Source of the DNA: Gammaproteobacteria bacterium
GTDB lineage: Bacteria; Pseudomonadota; Gammaproteobacteria; Legionellales; Legionellaceae
DNA length: 55,422 nucleotides
Direction of reading: 5' to 3'
Assembly (NCBI GenBank): GCA_030147855.1
Contig: JASBUO010000008.1
Coordinates: 1 to 55,422 of the forward strand
Shown here: one piece after another, positions 45,699 to 54,319 of the stretch
How the letters are laid out: each line of letters begins with the position of its first letter
Numbering within the stretch: the first letter of the stretch is position 1
Made by a program: the position numbers and the translations under genes
Notes under the pieces: generated by a model
Database searches by the model: none
What the model saw: the letters and a program-made list of their open reading frames with translations, nothing else
What the model was told of the DNA's origin: nothing

Positions 45699-46160
45699 AT
45701 GAAAGAAAATAATTTGCTCGAGATGTTACTTACTTTATTCAAAAAAACACTGACACAACTTGAAGCAGCATCTGTGCCTGTAACGCCAACAGAACCGGCA
45801 GCAGGCCAGTCAACTGATCTTCAAGTGACTTCAACAGAAGGTAAAAAGAAAAGTCTTGAAATGATGTGGTTTCGCACGGCCGATGAAAGCAGCATGCGCG
45901 TTTTTACAATTGATGAAGCGTTAAAGCTGACCAAGGCAAGCCAGCAGTTCTTAAGACGTTTGGAACGGCTCGGTGTACTATCTACGGACATGATGGAGCT
46001 TATCATTAATCGACTGTTATTCTCTGATTCACGTTTTGTAAATCTTCAAGAAACGAAATGGACTATTCGAAGTACGTTAGCAGATAGTTTATCGCCTCAC
46101 CAACTTGCTTTTTTAGACTTGGTGTTATATCAAAAAGAAGATGGGTTACCGTTGCATTAA
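45699..46160 (+). CDS. smg: Smg family protein (DUF494)
   Basis: A 153-residue protein of the Smg/DUF494 family, recognised by FTIDEALKLTKASQQFLRRLERLGVLSTDMMELIINRLL and its place between dprA and topA, which is conserved in gammaproteobacteria. The segment around residues 25-50 (PTEPAAGQSTDLQVTSTEGKK) is a low-complexity insert. Function is unknown. It starts on the base after the dprA stop. Confidence 0.9.
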   Translation: MKENNLLEMLLTLFKKTLTQLEAASVPVTPTEPAAGQSTDLQVTSTEGKKKSLEMMWFRTADESSMRVFTIDEALKLTKASQQFLRRLERLGVLSTDMMELIINRLLFSDSRFVNLQETKWTIRSTLADSLSPHQLAFLDLVLYQKEDGLPLH

Positions 46161-46186
46161 GCTGTTCATTAAAAGGTTAAACCTGC

Positions 46187-48463
46187 ATGAGTAAAAACTT
46201 GGTGATTGTTGAGTCGCCTGCGAAAGCGAAAACCATTCAGAAATATTTGGGACAGGGGTATGACGTGTTGGCATCTTACGGACATGTTCGTGATTTGCCA
46301 GCCAAGAAAGGATCGGTCGATCCTGAGCATGCTTTTTTAATGACGTATACTCCTATTGAGCGCAATGCGCGTCACGTTGATAAAATTGCAAAAGCGCTAA
46401 AAAAGGCGGATGCATTGTTATTGGCAACTGACCCCGATCGTGAGGGTGAGGCTATTTCGTGGCATGTCCAGATGCTCATGCAGGAACTAGGATTACTAAA
46501 AGAAAAAACAGTTCGCCGCATTGTTTTTAACGAAATTACAAAAGCAGCTGTTAAAAAGTCGCTTGAAAATCCGCGTGACATTTCAATGGATATGGTCAAT
46601 GCGCAGCAAGCGCGACGTGCGCTTGATTACTTGGTTGGATTTAATTTATCGCCGCTCTTATGGAAAAAAGTTCGTCCGGGATTATCTGCAGGCCGGGTTC
46701 AAAGTCCAGCTCTTCGTTTGATTGTTGAACGCGAAGAAGAAATTGAGCGTTTTGAAACGCAAGAATATTGGCGACTTCAAGCTCTGTCAGAAAGCAAAGA
46801 CATAGGATTTGAGGCGCGTCTTACACATTATGCATCAGAAAAGCTAGAACAGTTCACAGTGACTGATGCAGAAAAAGCAAACGCCATGCGGGATGTTTTA
46901 TTAAAAGCGGCCGATGGTAGTTTATTGGTTGAAGCGGTTGATAAAAAGCAACGAAAAAGACGACCGGCACCTCCATTTATTACCTCAACGCTTCAACAAG
47001 AGGCTGCCAGGAAGCTTGGATTTACCGCACGAAAAACCATGACTGTAGCACAGCAGTTGTATGAAGGGATTGACATTGGCTCAGGAACGGTAGGTTTAAT
47101 TACTTATATGCGTACAGACTCTGTGCACTTGGCAGCAGAAGCACTGGCTGAAATACGCACTTATATTCAGTCTCGCTTTGGCGAAAAAAATTGTCCTGAA
47201 GAAGTACGTGTTTACAAAACAAAATCGAAAAACGCACAAGAAGCGCATGAGGCAATTCGCCCAACCGACATTAAACATGCACCAGAAGAGTTACAAGTAG
47301 TATTAACCCCTGATCAACAAAAATTATATAGCCTCATTTGGAAGCGAACACTTGCTTCACAAATGGTAGATGCCATTCTTGATACGGTTGCAGTTGACTT
47401 CACCTGTGGCAAAGGGCATGTTTTTCGTGCCAATGGGTCAACGGTTGTTTTTCCTGGTTTTCTTTCTGTTTATGAAGAAGGTCTAGATGACGCGAAGAAG
47501 GACGATGCAAAAGACAAAACGCTGCCTGCATTTGAGGTGGGTGAGTCGGTTAAATTAATCGATATTCGTGCTGACCAACATTTTACTGAGCCACCACCAC
47601 GGTACTCAGAAGCAAGCCTTGTTAAAGCCCTGGAAGAGTTTGATATTGGGCGTCCATCAACGTATGCCTCTATTATTCATACCTTGCAGCAGCGAGATTA
47701 TGTAACTGTTGATAAAAAGCGCTTTATTCCAACCGATGTTGGACGCATTGTAGGGCACTTTTTAACCAAATATTTTACGCGTTACGTTGATTATCAGTTT
47801 ACAGCACAGCTTGAAGATACGCTTGATGCAATTGCGCGTGGCGAAAAAGAATGGATTCCGGTGCTTGAATCTTTCTGGCAGCCATTTATTACAGAGGTGC
47901 ATCAAATTGATGAACAAGTGCAGCGTAAAGATGTGACTACCGAAGCAATTGACGAGAAATGTCCTAAATGTAGCAAGCCACTTGCGATTCGACTAGGTAA
48001 AAGAGGGCGCTTCATTGGATGTAGTGGATTCCCTGATTGTGATTATACAAAAGATGTTGAGGGTGGTGATAAGCCTGCAGAACCAGAAGTTGTTGAAGGC
48101 CGAGAATGTCCCCAGTGTCATAGTGCATTGCAAATTAAAACGAGTCGGTATGGCCGGTTTATTGGGTGTACGGGGTACCCAAGTTGCAAATTTATAGAAC
48201 CACTTGAAAAACCTGCAGATACGGGTGTTTCTTGTGCGAAATGTTTAACCGGTAGAATGCTGAAGCGAAAATCTCGTCGCGGTAAAATCTTTTATTCTTG
48301 TTCAGAGTACCCCAAGTGTGACTACGCGCTTTGGAATGAGCCTGTTGATAAAGCGTGTCCGAAATGTGCTTGGCCGCTTTTAATGTTTAAAGAAACAAAG
48401 CGTTCAGGCCGCCAGTTGCTTTGCCCTAAAGAAGGATGTGATTATTCTGAAAATATGGAATAA
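46187..48463 (+). CDS. topA: DNA topoisomerase I
   Basis: A 758-residue type IA topoisomerase that relaxes negative supercoils. The TOPRIM domain is at the start (NLVIVESPAKAKTIQKYLG, ATDPDREGEAISWH). The active-site tyrosine is about residue 307 in GLITYMRTDSV. Four C-terminal four-cysteine zinc ribbons follow: CPKC..CSGFPDC, CPQC..CTGYPSC, CAKC..CSEYPKC and CPKC..CPKEGC. AAGG precedes the ATG. It is shorter than E. coli TopA (865). It belongs to dprA-smg-topA. Confidence 0.97.
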   Translation: MSKNLVIVESPAKAKTIQKYLGQGYDVLASYGHVRDLPAKKGSVDPEHAFLMTYTPIERNARHVDKIAKALKKADALLLATDPDREGEAISWHVQMLMQELGLLKEKTVRRIVFNEITKAAVKKSLENPRDISMDMVNAQQARRALDYLVGFNLSPLLWKKVRPGLSAGRVQSPALRLIVEREEEIERFETQEYWRLQALSESKDIGFEARLTHYASEKLEQFTVTDAEKANAMRDVLLKAADGSLLVEAVDKKQRKRRPAPPFITSTLQQEAARKLGFTARKTMTVAQQLYEGIDIGSGTVGLITYMRTDSVHLAAEALAEIRTYIQSRFGEKNCPEEVRVYKTKSKNAQEAHEAIRPTDIKHAPEELQVVLTPDQQKLYSLIWKRTLASQMVDAILDTVAVDFTCGKGHVFRANGSTVVFPGFLSVYEEGLDDAKKDDAKDKTLPAFEVGESVKLIDIRADQHFTEPPPRYSEASLVKALEEFDIGRPSTYASIIHTLQQRDYVTVDKKRFIPTDVGRIVGHFLTKYFTRYVDYQFTAQLEDTLDAIARGEKEWIPVLESFWQPFITEVHQIDEQVQRKDVTTEAIDEKCPKCSKPLAIRLGKRGRFIGCSGFPDCDYTKDVEGGDKPAEPEVVEGRECPQCHSALQIKTSRYGRFIGCTGYPSCKFIEPLEKPADTGVSCAKCLTGRMLKRKSRRGKIFYSCSEYPKCDYALWNEPVDKACPKCAWPLLMFKETKRSGRQLLCPKEGCDYSENME

Positions 48464-48494
48464 TACGCGCAGAGTTAATGGCGAGGTTGTCATC

Positions 48495-48884
48495 ATGCAG
48501 TATAGACGTATGTTAAAGTCTAAAATTCATCGCGCACGTATTACACATGCTGATTTGAACTATGAAGGGAGCATTACACTCTCTCCAGAGTTATTGACAG
48601 CATCTAACATTTTACCGCATGAAGCCGTACATATTTGGAATATTAGCGCAGGCACACGCTTTGAGACCTACACCATTGAGGGCAAACCTCACTCAAGCGC
48701 CGTATGTGTGAATGGTGCAGCAGCACGCTTGGTTTCGCCAGGTGACTTAATTATTATTGCATCGTTTGTTCAACTTGAAGAAACGCTCTGCCGCACATAT
48801 GAACCAACTGTTGTGTTTGTTAATGAAGAGAATCAAATTCGAGAAATGCGGCAGGAATATGTTCCTGACTTAGAAGCTGTATAG
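48495..48884 (+). CDS. panD: aspartate 1-decarboxylase PanD
   Basis: A 129-residue pyruvoyl enzyme that makes beta-alanine from aspartate for pantothenate and CoA. The self-cleavage site is G25-S26 in NYEGSITLSPELLTASNI; cleavage makes the pyruvoyl group from the serine. MLKSKIHRARITHADLNY and NGAAARLVSPGDLIIIASF are family motifs. The ATG at 48495 has GAGGT upstream. It follows topA by about 30 bases and may be read with it. Confidence 0.95.
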   Translation: MQYRRMLKSKIHRARITHADLNYEGSITLSPELLTASNILPHEAVHIWNISAGTRFETYTIEGKPHSSAVCVNGAAARLVSPGDLIIIASFVQLEETLCRTYEPTVVFVNEENQIREMRQEYVPDLEAV

Positions 48885-48925
48885 CCTCTTATAGTTTAAC
48901 GGCTTTTTCGGTAGTACGTGTTTTT

Positions 48926-49120
48926 CTAGTGAACAAGGCGCTGGCATGGTTTGTATACTTTTGTTTTGTCTTCTGTGACATCTATAATAGGGTCTTGGGT
49001 CCAATGGACTTTGAATGTTTTGGGCTCTGCAATAATCTGATGTGATTCGATGGCATCTCTTCCATTGTAATGACAGTTGCTTAAAACCAGCAGTGTCGTG
49101 AGCATTGCGAGCCATTTCAT
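48926..49120 (-). CDS. small lipoprotein, unknown function
   Basis: A 64-residue protein with a lipoprotein signal: MKWLAMLTTLLVLSNC, lipobox LSNC with the lipidated cysteine at residue 16. The short mature part (HYNGRDAIESHQIIAEPK...) gives no family. AAGGA is well placed before the ATG. It lies between panD and the dehydrogenase gene, on the opposite strand. Confidence 0.6.
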   Translation of the reverse strand: MKWLAMLTTLLVLSNCHYNGRDAIESHQIIAEPKTFKVHWTQDPIIDVTEDKTKVYKPCQRLVH

Positions 49121-49242
49121 GCGTTATCCTTGGTTGTGTAATGCATTTATCTCTTTCAAAAAGTCTAATGGATTTAATCTCGCTTTACCAATTTTTAAGC
49201 CTTATACTTTTAAACAGTTTCTTAATAGAAGGGCTGATAAAC

Positions 49243-50400
49243 ATGGATGATTTACTCGCGCTCGATGAGCAATTACAAGATGATGAGCGCATGATTCGAG
49301 AGAGTGTTGCGCGATTTGTTACACAGGATGTAGTACCTCACATGGCAAAAGCGTTTGAAACTGCGACATTTCCTGACGCATTCATTAAAAAAACAGCTGA
49401 ATTAGGTTTATTAGGACTAACGCTGCCGGCTGAATATGGCGGGGCAGAAGCTTCATATGTGGCTTATGGGCTTGTATGTCAGGAACTTGAACGTGGAGAC
49501 AGTGGGCTTCGTAGCTTTGTTTCCGTGCAGAGTTCGCTTTGTATGTATCCTATTTTTAAATACGGCACAGAGGCACAAAAAAAACGTTTTTTACCTAAAA
49601 TGGCAACAGCTGACATCATTGGTTGTTTTGGACTAACAGAGCCTAATGCAGGCTCTGATCCTGCAAGTATGCATACACATGCTAAAAAGATAGATGGAGG
49701 TTACCTGTTAAATGGTTCAAAGATTTGGATTACCAATGGCAATATTGCAGATGTTGCTATTATTTGGGCCAAAACAGAAGATGGTATTCGTGGCTTTTTA
49801 GTTGAGAAAGGCATGAAGGGTTTTGTACAAAAAGAAATGACCTTAAAAATGTCGCTGCGTGCATCACTCACAGGCGAGCTTTTTTTTGAAGATGTGTTTG
49901 TGCCGGAAGAAAACTTTTTACCAGGCACAAAGCATGGTTTAGGGGCAGCTTTAGGGTGTTTGAGTCAGGCCCGTTACGGTATTGCATGGGGTGCGATGGG
50001 AGCGGCTGAAGCATGTTTTGATTTAACGCGCGATTATTTAATGGATCGAAAGCAGTTTAATCAACCCCTGGCCGCTTTCCAGCTGATTCAAAAAGAGCTT
50101 GCTTTAATGTATAGCGAAATTTTAAAAGCCAAATGCATGAATTTACAGGTTGGACGGCTGAAAGATGCGCAGCAGGAGAATCCAGCAATGATTTCGCTCA
50201 TCAAAGGTAATGCATGCCGTGAGGCACTTCAGATTGCGCGGACGTGTCGAGATTTATTAGGTGCGAATGGAATTAGCCTTGAATACCACATTATTCGACA
50301 TATGTTGAACCTTGAGTCAGTTTATACCTATGAAGGCACCAACCATGTTCATTTATTAACATTGGGTCGGCATTTAACAGGCTTAAATGCGTTTACCTGA
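49243..50400 (+). CDS. acyl-CoA dehydrogenase, glutaryl-CoA dehydrogenase type
   Basis: A 385-residue flavoenzyme. Family motifs are GLTEPNAGSDPASM, LNGSKIWITNGNIADVAIIWAK, GFLVEKGMKGF, ARYGIAWGAMGAAEACF, DRKQFNQPLAAFQLIQKELA and the catalytic glutamate in TYEGTNHVHLL. This set is close to glutaryl-CoA dehydrogenase (GcdH), which converts glutaryl-CoA to crotonyl-CoA in lysine and tryptophan breakdown. The ATG at 49243 has AAGGG upstream and gives the conserved DDLLALDEQL opening; earlier starts add a membrane-like stretch that does not belong. A terminator follows. Confidence 0.9.
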   Translation: MDDLLALDEQLQDDERMIRESVARFVTQDVVPHMAKAFETATFPDAFIKKTAELGLLGLTLPAEYGGAEASYVAYGLVCQELERGDSGLRSFVSVQSSLCMYPIFKYGTEAQKKRFLPKMATADIIGCFGLTEPNAGSDPASMHTHAKKIDGGYLLNGSKIWITNGNIADVAIIWAKTEDGIRGFLVEKGMKGFVQKEMTLKMSLRASLTGELFFEDVFVPEENFLPGTKHGLGAALGCLSQARYGIAWGAMGAAEACFDLTRDYLMDRKQFNQPLAAFQLIQKELALMYSEILKAKCMNLQVGRLKDAQQENPAMISLIKGNACREALQIARTCRDLLGANGISLEYHIIRHMLNLESVYTYEGTNHVHLLTLGRHLTGLNAFT

Positions 50401-50449
50401 AAAAAGCGACCTGGAGTTGTTGCCAATGTACATTGGGTGGTACTGCACT

Positions 50450-50478
50450 AATAGGGTCAAAGCTCGACCCTATTTTTT
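50450..50478 (+). terminator. rho-independent terminator of the acyl-CoA dehydrogenase gene
   Basis: AATAGGGTC at 50450-50458 and GACCCTATT at 50466-50474 form a 9-bp stem around AAAGCTC, followed by a run of T to 50478. It lies 50 bases after the stop codon. Confidence 0.85.
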
Positions 50479-50487
50479 GATATATTC

Positions 50488-51747
50488 TTATGTATTAAGG
50501 GAGCTTGGTACCCATGTAGAGGGGTCTACTTGATACTCAGGTATTTCAGCTTGAAGGGGATAGAAACTATTCCACCCTCGCCTAGAAATTTGGGGAATTT
50601 CACGCAACTCGTCTCTGCGCTCTCTCAGCCAAGAATGGACTTCTCTCATTCCTAATTTGTTTCTGCGACATGGTGCACGTTTTGCACCATCTTCCGCATC
50701 ACTTTGGCTACTTTTATAGTTTAATAGCTTTTCCTTATCTTTAACTGACAAATAAGGGTTGCTATCAAACCATTTTATAAAGGCACGTGCCACCATGAGG
50801 TTGGGGGCATTAACAGCTTGATGAACCACAGAGTAACCATGCTTATTTTCCTGGGTAAATAAACGTAAGTAGCCATCATGAGATAAAAGGTGTGTTTCAC
50901 GCAAAGCATCAACTGCATCAAGGTAGGCTTTAAAATTGGTAGCATCTAGTCTTGCATCTGCCACTTTTTCGCCACGGAACACTAACTGATGTAAAAGCGT
51001 ATAGCTTGAACGCCTATGAACAAGTAAGCAGCTCTTATAAACCTCTAGAGAAACCCAACCTTGCTGATAAGCATCTTTTAATATGTGCAAGACTCGTTTA
51101 AATTCACAAGGACTTCTGCCCGGTTTTACCAGTTTACTCAGCATGCGGTAGCCGTTAGCATTAGACCGCATGAACAAATGCTCAAGCTGTTGTGGTTTTA
51201 CCAGCAGTTGTGCATGCTCAGAGTGATAAGTTGCTTCATCGATTTTATAAGCTAGGTACTCACAAGCTAATAAACGTAAATGTGTATCCAGAAGGTAGTT
51301 CGCATAAACTTCAGGTTTTTGCTTAACCATTAAAATGTTGCGCTTTACTAAATCCTCACAAATATTTAGTACTAGAGACACCAGTTCAGGTATCCTCGAC
51401 TGGCGCGCCATATCATAAGCAGACATACCAAAAGCATCTGGGGCAAACAACTGCGTGAGAAGGCATTGGTGTTGGCGAGAGCCTAGTGACTGGCTGTGTC
51501 TTAATAAATGTGCCAATGGCTCTATATGCTCCTCGAGAATACCTGCATATAAAAAAATCTTCATCAAATACAGCGAGCATGTCTCACGTGTATTTTCTGC
51601 TTGGTTTAAAAAGCTTTCCACCGTTAGCATGTTTGTAATATGCAGGAGGTTTTTTCTCGTATCCATATCATATGGTTTCGCTGCATATAGAAGAACTGCC
51701 TCGTAAAATTGGTCGCGGTTAATATCAAAATAATAAACACTAGGCAT
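50488..51747 (-). CDS. protein with degenerate ankyrin-like helical repeats, possible effector
   Basis: A 419-residue soluble protein that I do not recognise. Four segments look like worn ankyrin units with a GY-x(2-3)-L-x-x-LV/AV core: 103-130 (DAFGMSAYDMARQSRIPELV), 196-224 (NANGYRMLSKLV), 245-282 (RRSSYTLLHQLVFRG) and 300-327 (NKHGYSVVHQAVNAPNLMV). The rest is helical, and a basic stretch (KRAPCRRNKLGMREVHSWLRE) lies near the C-terminus. There is no signal peptide. Such proteins are common among secreted effectors of intracellular gammaproteobacteria, but that is an inference. It borders the tRNA-Pro island. Confidence 0.55.
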   Translation of the reverse strand: MPSVYYFDINRDQFYEAVLLYAAKPYDMDTRKNLLHITNMLTVESFLNQAENTRETCSLYLMKIFLYAGILEEHIEPLAHLLRHSQSLGSRQHQCLLTQLFAPDAFGMSAYDMARQSRIPELVSLVLNICEDLVKRNILMVKQKPEVYANYLLDTHLRLLACEYLAYKIDEATYHSEHAQLLVKPQQLEHLFMRSNANGYRMLSKLVKPGRSPCEFKRVLHILKDAYQQGWVSLEVYKSCLLVHRRSSYTLLHQLVFRGEKVADARLDATNFKAYLDAVDALRETHLLSHDGYLRLFTQENKHGYSVVHQAVNAPNLMVARAFIKWFDSNPYLSVKDKEKLLNYKSSQSDAEDGAKRAPCRRNKLGMREVHSWLRERRDELREIPQISRRGWNSFYPLQAEIPEYQVDPSTWVPSSLNT

Positions 51748-51816
51748 AAATAATTTTTTCTATGAGTCAAAAGAGATCTCATTCTACTTTATTTAGTGGT
51801 CTTCTGGTACATGGAC

Positions 51817-51845
51817 TTGTTATTTTTAATATTAGGCGCTACCAT
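51817..51845 (+). promoter_or_regulatory. candidate promoter of tRNA-Pro
   Basis: TTGTTA at 51817-51822 and TACCAT at 51840-51845, spacer 17 bases, 12 bases before the mature tRNA start. Both boxes match the consensus at four of six positions. Confidence 0.4.
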
Positions 51846-51856
51846 GCGTTTTCAGT

Positions 51857-51933
51857 CGGGGCGTAGCGCAGCCTGGTAGCGCACTAGCATGGGGTGCTAG
51901 GGGTCGAAGGTTCAAATCCTTCCGTCCCGACCA
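51857..51933 (+). tRNA. tRNA-Pro (anticodon GGG), integration site of the neighbouring island
   Basis: A 77-base cloverleaf with CCA encoded. The acceptor CGGGGCG pairs with CGTCCCG, the anticodon stem CTAGC/GCTAG encloses ATGGGGT (anticodon GGG) and the T arm is GAAGG-TTCAAAT-CCTTC. An integrase gene begins its 3' end 120 bases further on. The 3' part of the tRNA is therefore the likely attachment core. Confidence 0.96.
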
Positions 51934-51998
51934 TTAAAATACCAATAAAATCAATAAGATAGAGAAAGTTATTTAAAAGGCATAAAACGCAAAAATTA

Positions 51999-52022
51999 TT
52001 TTGGGTACACTTTTGGGTATAC
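51999..52022. repeat. tandem 12-bp direct repeats between tRNA-Pro and the integrase
   Basis: TTTTGGGTACAC (51999-52010) and TTTTGGGTATAC (52011-52022) differ at one base. Repeats of TTTTGGGTACA type often lie between a tRNA attachment site and the integrase gene and are candidate arm-type integrase binding sites. Confidence 0.5.
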
Positions 52023-52053
52023 TTAAGAATTCCTTGCCATACTTCATCTCCTT

Positions 52054-52953
52054 TTACCCTATGTAAATTTTGATAATTTCAGTTCTTGAATGCCCAAGCC
52101 CTCTGGTCAAGATCATCCGTACTCGACGATCTAATTCTTTTTCAAAGCCTTTTAAATCTTTAGATTTCATGCCGCCGGCCATGGGGCAGAGCAATCCTTG
52201 TCCTCTAGGATCTAGCGCTCGCGTTAATTCATGATAACGTCTTTGCGCATAAGCATGGCGAAGGCCGTGCAACTTAGAAACGCCCATAGCTTTTGTCTGC
52301 GCCTGATAATGGCTTAAATGTTGTTTGTAGGTACGATTAATAGGAATTAACGATTCACCTGGTTTTATAAGCTTGGATACTTTAATAAGCCACTGTCGTT
52401 GTTTCTGATTTGTAATACTGAGAGTTCGGCCAACCCCGCCTTTGGTCCAGCTGGGTTTAATTGTAAGACACCGCCCGTTCAATGCCTCACTTAATACAAA
52501 CTTCATGGACTCTTCACGTCGAAGACCAAATAGTGCTTGTCCTTCAAGTGACAAACGAATATATGGGTCAGTGCACTTGCTAAAATCGATGCGATGAATA
52601 GCTTTATTATGTTTTGGGGCATAGCTTCGTTTTTCAATCTGATAGGCATCATTTGTAGGCTTCAGCAGATTGGGTTTACCCATGGTTTTGGATGCTTTTC
52701 TGAGTTTTGACATGTAATTTTTAATAGTGGCAGTGTTTTTACCCTGCGTTTTCCAATGTTCTACAAGCGCATAAACATGCTTTGATTTTAAGCCCTTAAT
52801 ATGTGTGAGTTTAAAGTCAAGCTCATGCAAGTCTTTCACGCAGCGGTTTAGCATGTGCTTCATATCGGCTTTACTGGCATAAGAGTAGCCTTGGATTTGC
52901 TTGATGAGCTCGTTGATGGAGAACAGCGCACTTTTTAGTTTATGATTGGCCAC
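52054..52953 (-). CDS. tyrosine recombinase/integrase (Phage_int_SAM_2 + Integrase_1 type)
   Basis: A 299-residue site-specific recombinase. The N-terminal SAM-like core-binding domain covers about 1-95 (KSKHVYALVEHWKTQGKN). The catalytic domain has all expected residues: R145 in LFGLRREES, K171 in TKGG, H229 and R232 in HGLRHAYAQ, H288 in LGHSR and the nucleophile Y297 near the end. I chose GTG at 52953, because GGGGG lies eight bases upstream; an ATG at 52998 exists but lacks this. It overlaps the end of the upstream integrase-like gene by 14 bases. It presumably integrates and excises the island at tRNA-Pro. Confidence 0.88.
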   Translation of the reverse strand: MANHKLKSALFSINELIKQIQGYSYASKADMKHMLNRCVKDLHELDFKLTHIKGLKSKHVYALVEHWKTQGKNTATIKNYMSKLRKASKTMGKPNLLKPTNDAYQIEKRSYAPKHNKAIHRIDFSKCTDPYIRLSLEGQALFGLRREESMKFVLSEALNGRCLTIKPSWTKGGVGRTLSITNQKQRQWLIKVSKLIKPGESLIPINRTYKQHLSHYQAQTKAMGVSKLHGLRHAYAQRRYHELTRALDPRGQGLLCPMAGGMKSKDLKGFEKELDRRVRMILTRGLGHSRTEIIKIYIG

Positions 52954-53752
52954 GCAAATACCCCCACAGCGTGGTGCGAGATTTAATACCCATCTCATCC
53001 ATGATGGTTAACGTCGCTTTGTAATGTGTTAGTGTGGATATTAATGCTTTTAGACGCAGGTTTGCATATACGTGGCGGTAACTTTTCTGCGCTGGAAGAT
53101 TTAAAGTGCACAAGGCCTCACGCCACATGAATCGAATGGTATCGTAGCCATGGTTTTTGATTAAATTCTTATGTGCTTCTGTTATCTCGGTGAGTTCCTT
53201 GAGCACTTTCTTTTGCTCAGATGTTTGAATGGGCACAAATCGGTCTTCGCTATTGAAAGTAATTTCTCGTGTGGGCCAAAGCTGATGCCCTTGAATATGA
53301 ATTGACGGCACTATGCGCATGGCTTCACTTAAGGTTAATCCAAAATGCATTTGAAAACTCAGTAATACACGGGCGATAGGGTAGTGAACTTGCTCTAAAA
53401 TGCTAGGATTAATCTTGAGCTGCTTTTGGCCTTTAACATTTTTGGAAAGCCCTAATTTTTGATTTGTGAGCGTGCTGGTGTCGTAGCCCATGCTCATTAA
53501 AAAATTCCGAACGATAACCATGTGGTTCATGATGGTCGCTGGTTTAATTTTTCGTTTTTTCTAAAGTGCAACGAGTTTGTGAAGATGTGGTGGGGGTAGG
53601 GCATCCCACGTTGATGGGACGTCGCCTAGATAAAATAAATCCTCGATAAGTTTATGAATGACATAGCAACGTTGTTTTTTATTACGCAAAGAGCCAGTGC
53701 GATTATTTTGAAGATAGTGATTGGCTGTTTGTCGTAATGATTTCTTTTGCAT
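52940..53752 (-). pseudogene. second integrase-like gene, interrupted by an in-frame TAG
   Basis: A frame of 271 codons beginning MQKKSLRQTANHYLQNN at 53752 stays open to 52942 except for TAG at 53563-53561. Aligned with the neighbouring integrase, HLHKLVAL-stop-KKRKIKPATIMNHM matches HVYALVEHWKTQGKNTATIKNYM, so TAG stands where the partner has tryptophan (TGG). The catalytic half is also unusual: GLTLSEA replaces the GLRREE arginine, and KSYRHVYA replaces HGLRHAYA. A restart at ATG 53530 could give a 196-residue fragment. It is probably a decayed or catalytically inactive paralogue of the downstream integrase. Confidence 0.75.
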
Positions 53753-53954
53753 GGGTAAGCTCTTAAGTTTATTTGCCCTGGCTTGGTTAAGTGTTAATTG
53801 GGCAGTTCACTCTTTGGTGATACTTGGCTTACGCCACAAGGCCCACTGCGGCAAATCAGTTGTAAATATTCACAACGGTTTCTGAGTGTGTTTTTCTCCT
53901 TAGTTTTAGATAAATAGATTGCTCAGCAAAACAACTTGCTTAAGCACTGTGGGT

Positions 53955-54140
53955 CAATACATGGTTGTATTGTGAGGTTCAAATTCTTAGCGAATTTGCT
54001 CTGGCTGGTTACAGAGGGTCCTGAAGAAATCAGGTGATGGTTTTAAGGTTCCCGACTAAGCGCCCGGCCACTGGGTTAGGGAATGAGGGTGGCTTTGTAT
54101 GAGACCCGAGGGTTTCGGCTGGATTTCACAGCCTCGTCAG
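53955..54140 (+). ncRNA. candidate structured RNA: chain of hairpins upstream of the integrases
   Basis: This stretch lies in a 780-base region without a credible gene. Successive hairpins are CAATACA-TGGT-TGTATTG (53955-53972), CAAATTC-TTAGC-GAATTTG (53980-53998), CTCTG..CAGAG (53999-54016), CCTGA-AGAAA-TCAGG (54020-54034), GCCAC..GTGGC (54067-54093) and a composite CGAGG-CTG..CAG-CCTCG (54107-54136). Such density and even spacing is unusual. It matches no RNA family that I can name. It could equally be recombination-site DNA. The strand is a guess. Confidence 0.4.
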
Positions 54141-54280
54141 TCATACTTCATTTAAAATTTATCAAACCGGTGCTTGCTACGCAAGGATTTATAGTGTTTA
54201 TTTTGTTCATTCCTGTTATGTGGGATTGAATATTGCTAGTTAATCGATTGATTTTATGTAGGAAATTTTGAAACGCATAC

Positions 54281-54319
54281 CTGCGTCACTGCAGATAAAA
54301 AGCACCTGCAGTGACGCAG
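54281..54319. repeat. perfect 14-bp inverted repeat
   Basis: CTGCGTCACTGCAG at 54281-54294 and CTGCAGTGACGCAG at 54306-54319 enclose ATAAAAAGCAC. No T-run follows. It lies in the non-coding part of the island between the hairpin chain and the ankyrin gene; terminator, protein site or dispersed palindrome are all possible. Confidence 0.55.

Noticed and set aside
51999-52022. Tandem repeats as a CRISPR fragment
   Set aside because: The two units are adjacent without a spacer and no cas gene is present.
53976-53990. GGTTCAAATTCT as a second copy of the tRNA-Pro T arm (attachment site)
   Set aside because: Only about 11 bases agree and the sequence is better explained as part of the perfect CAAATTC/GAATTTG hairpin; the tRNA 3' end proper is not repeated.
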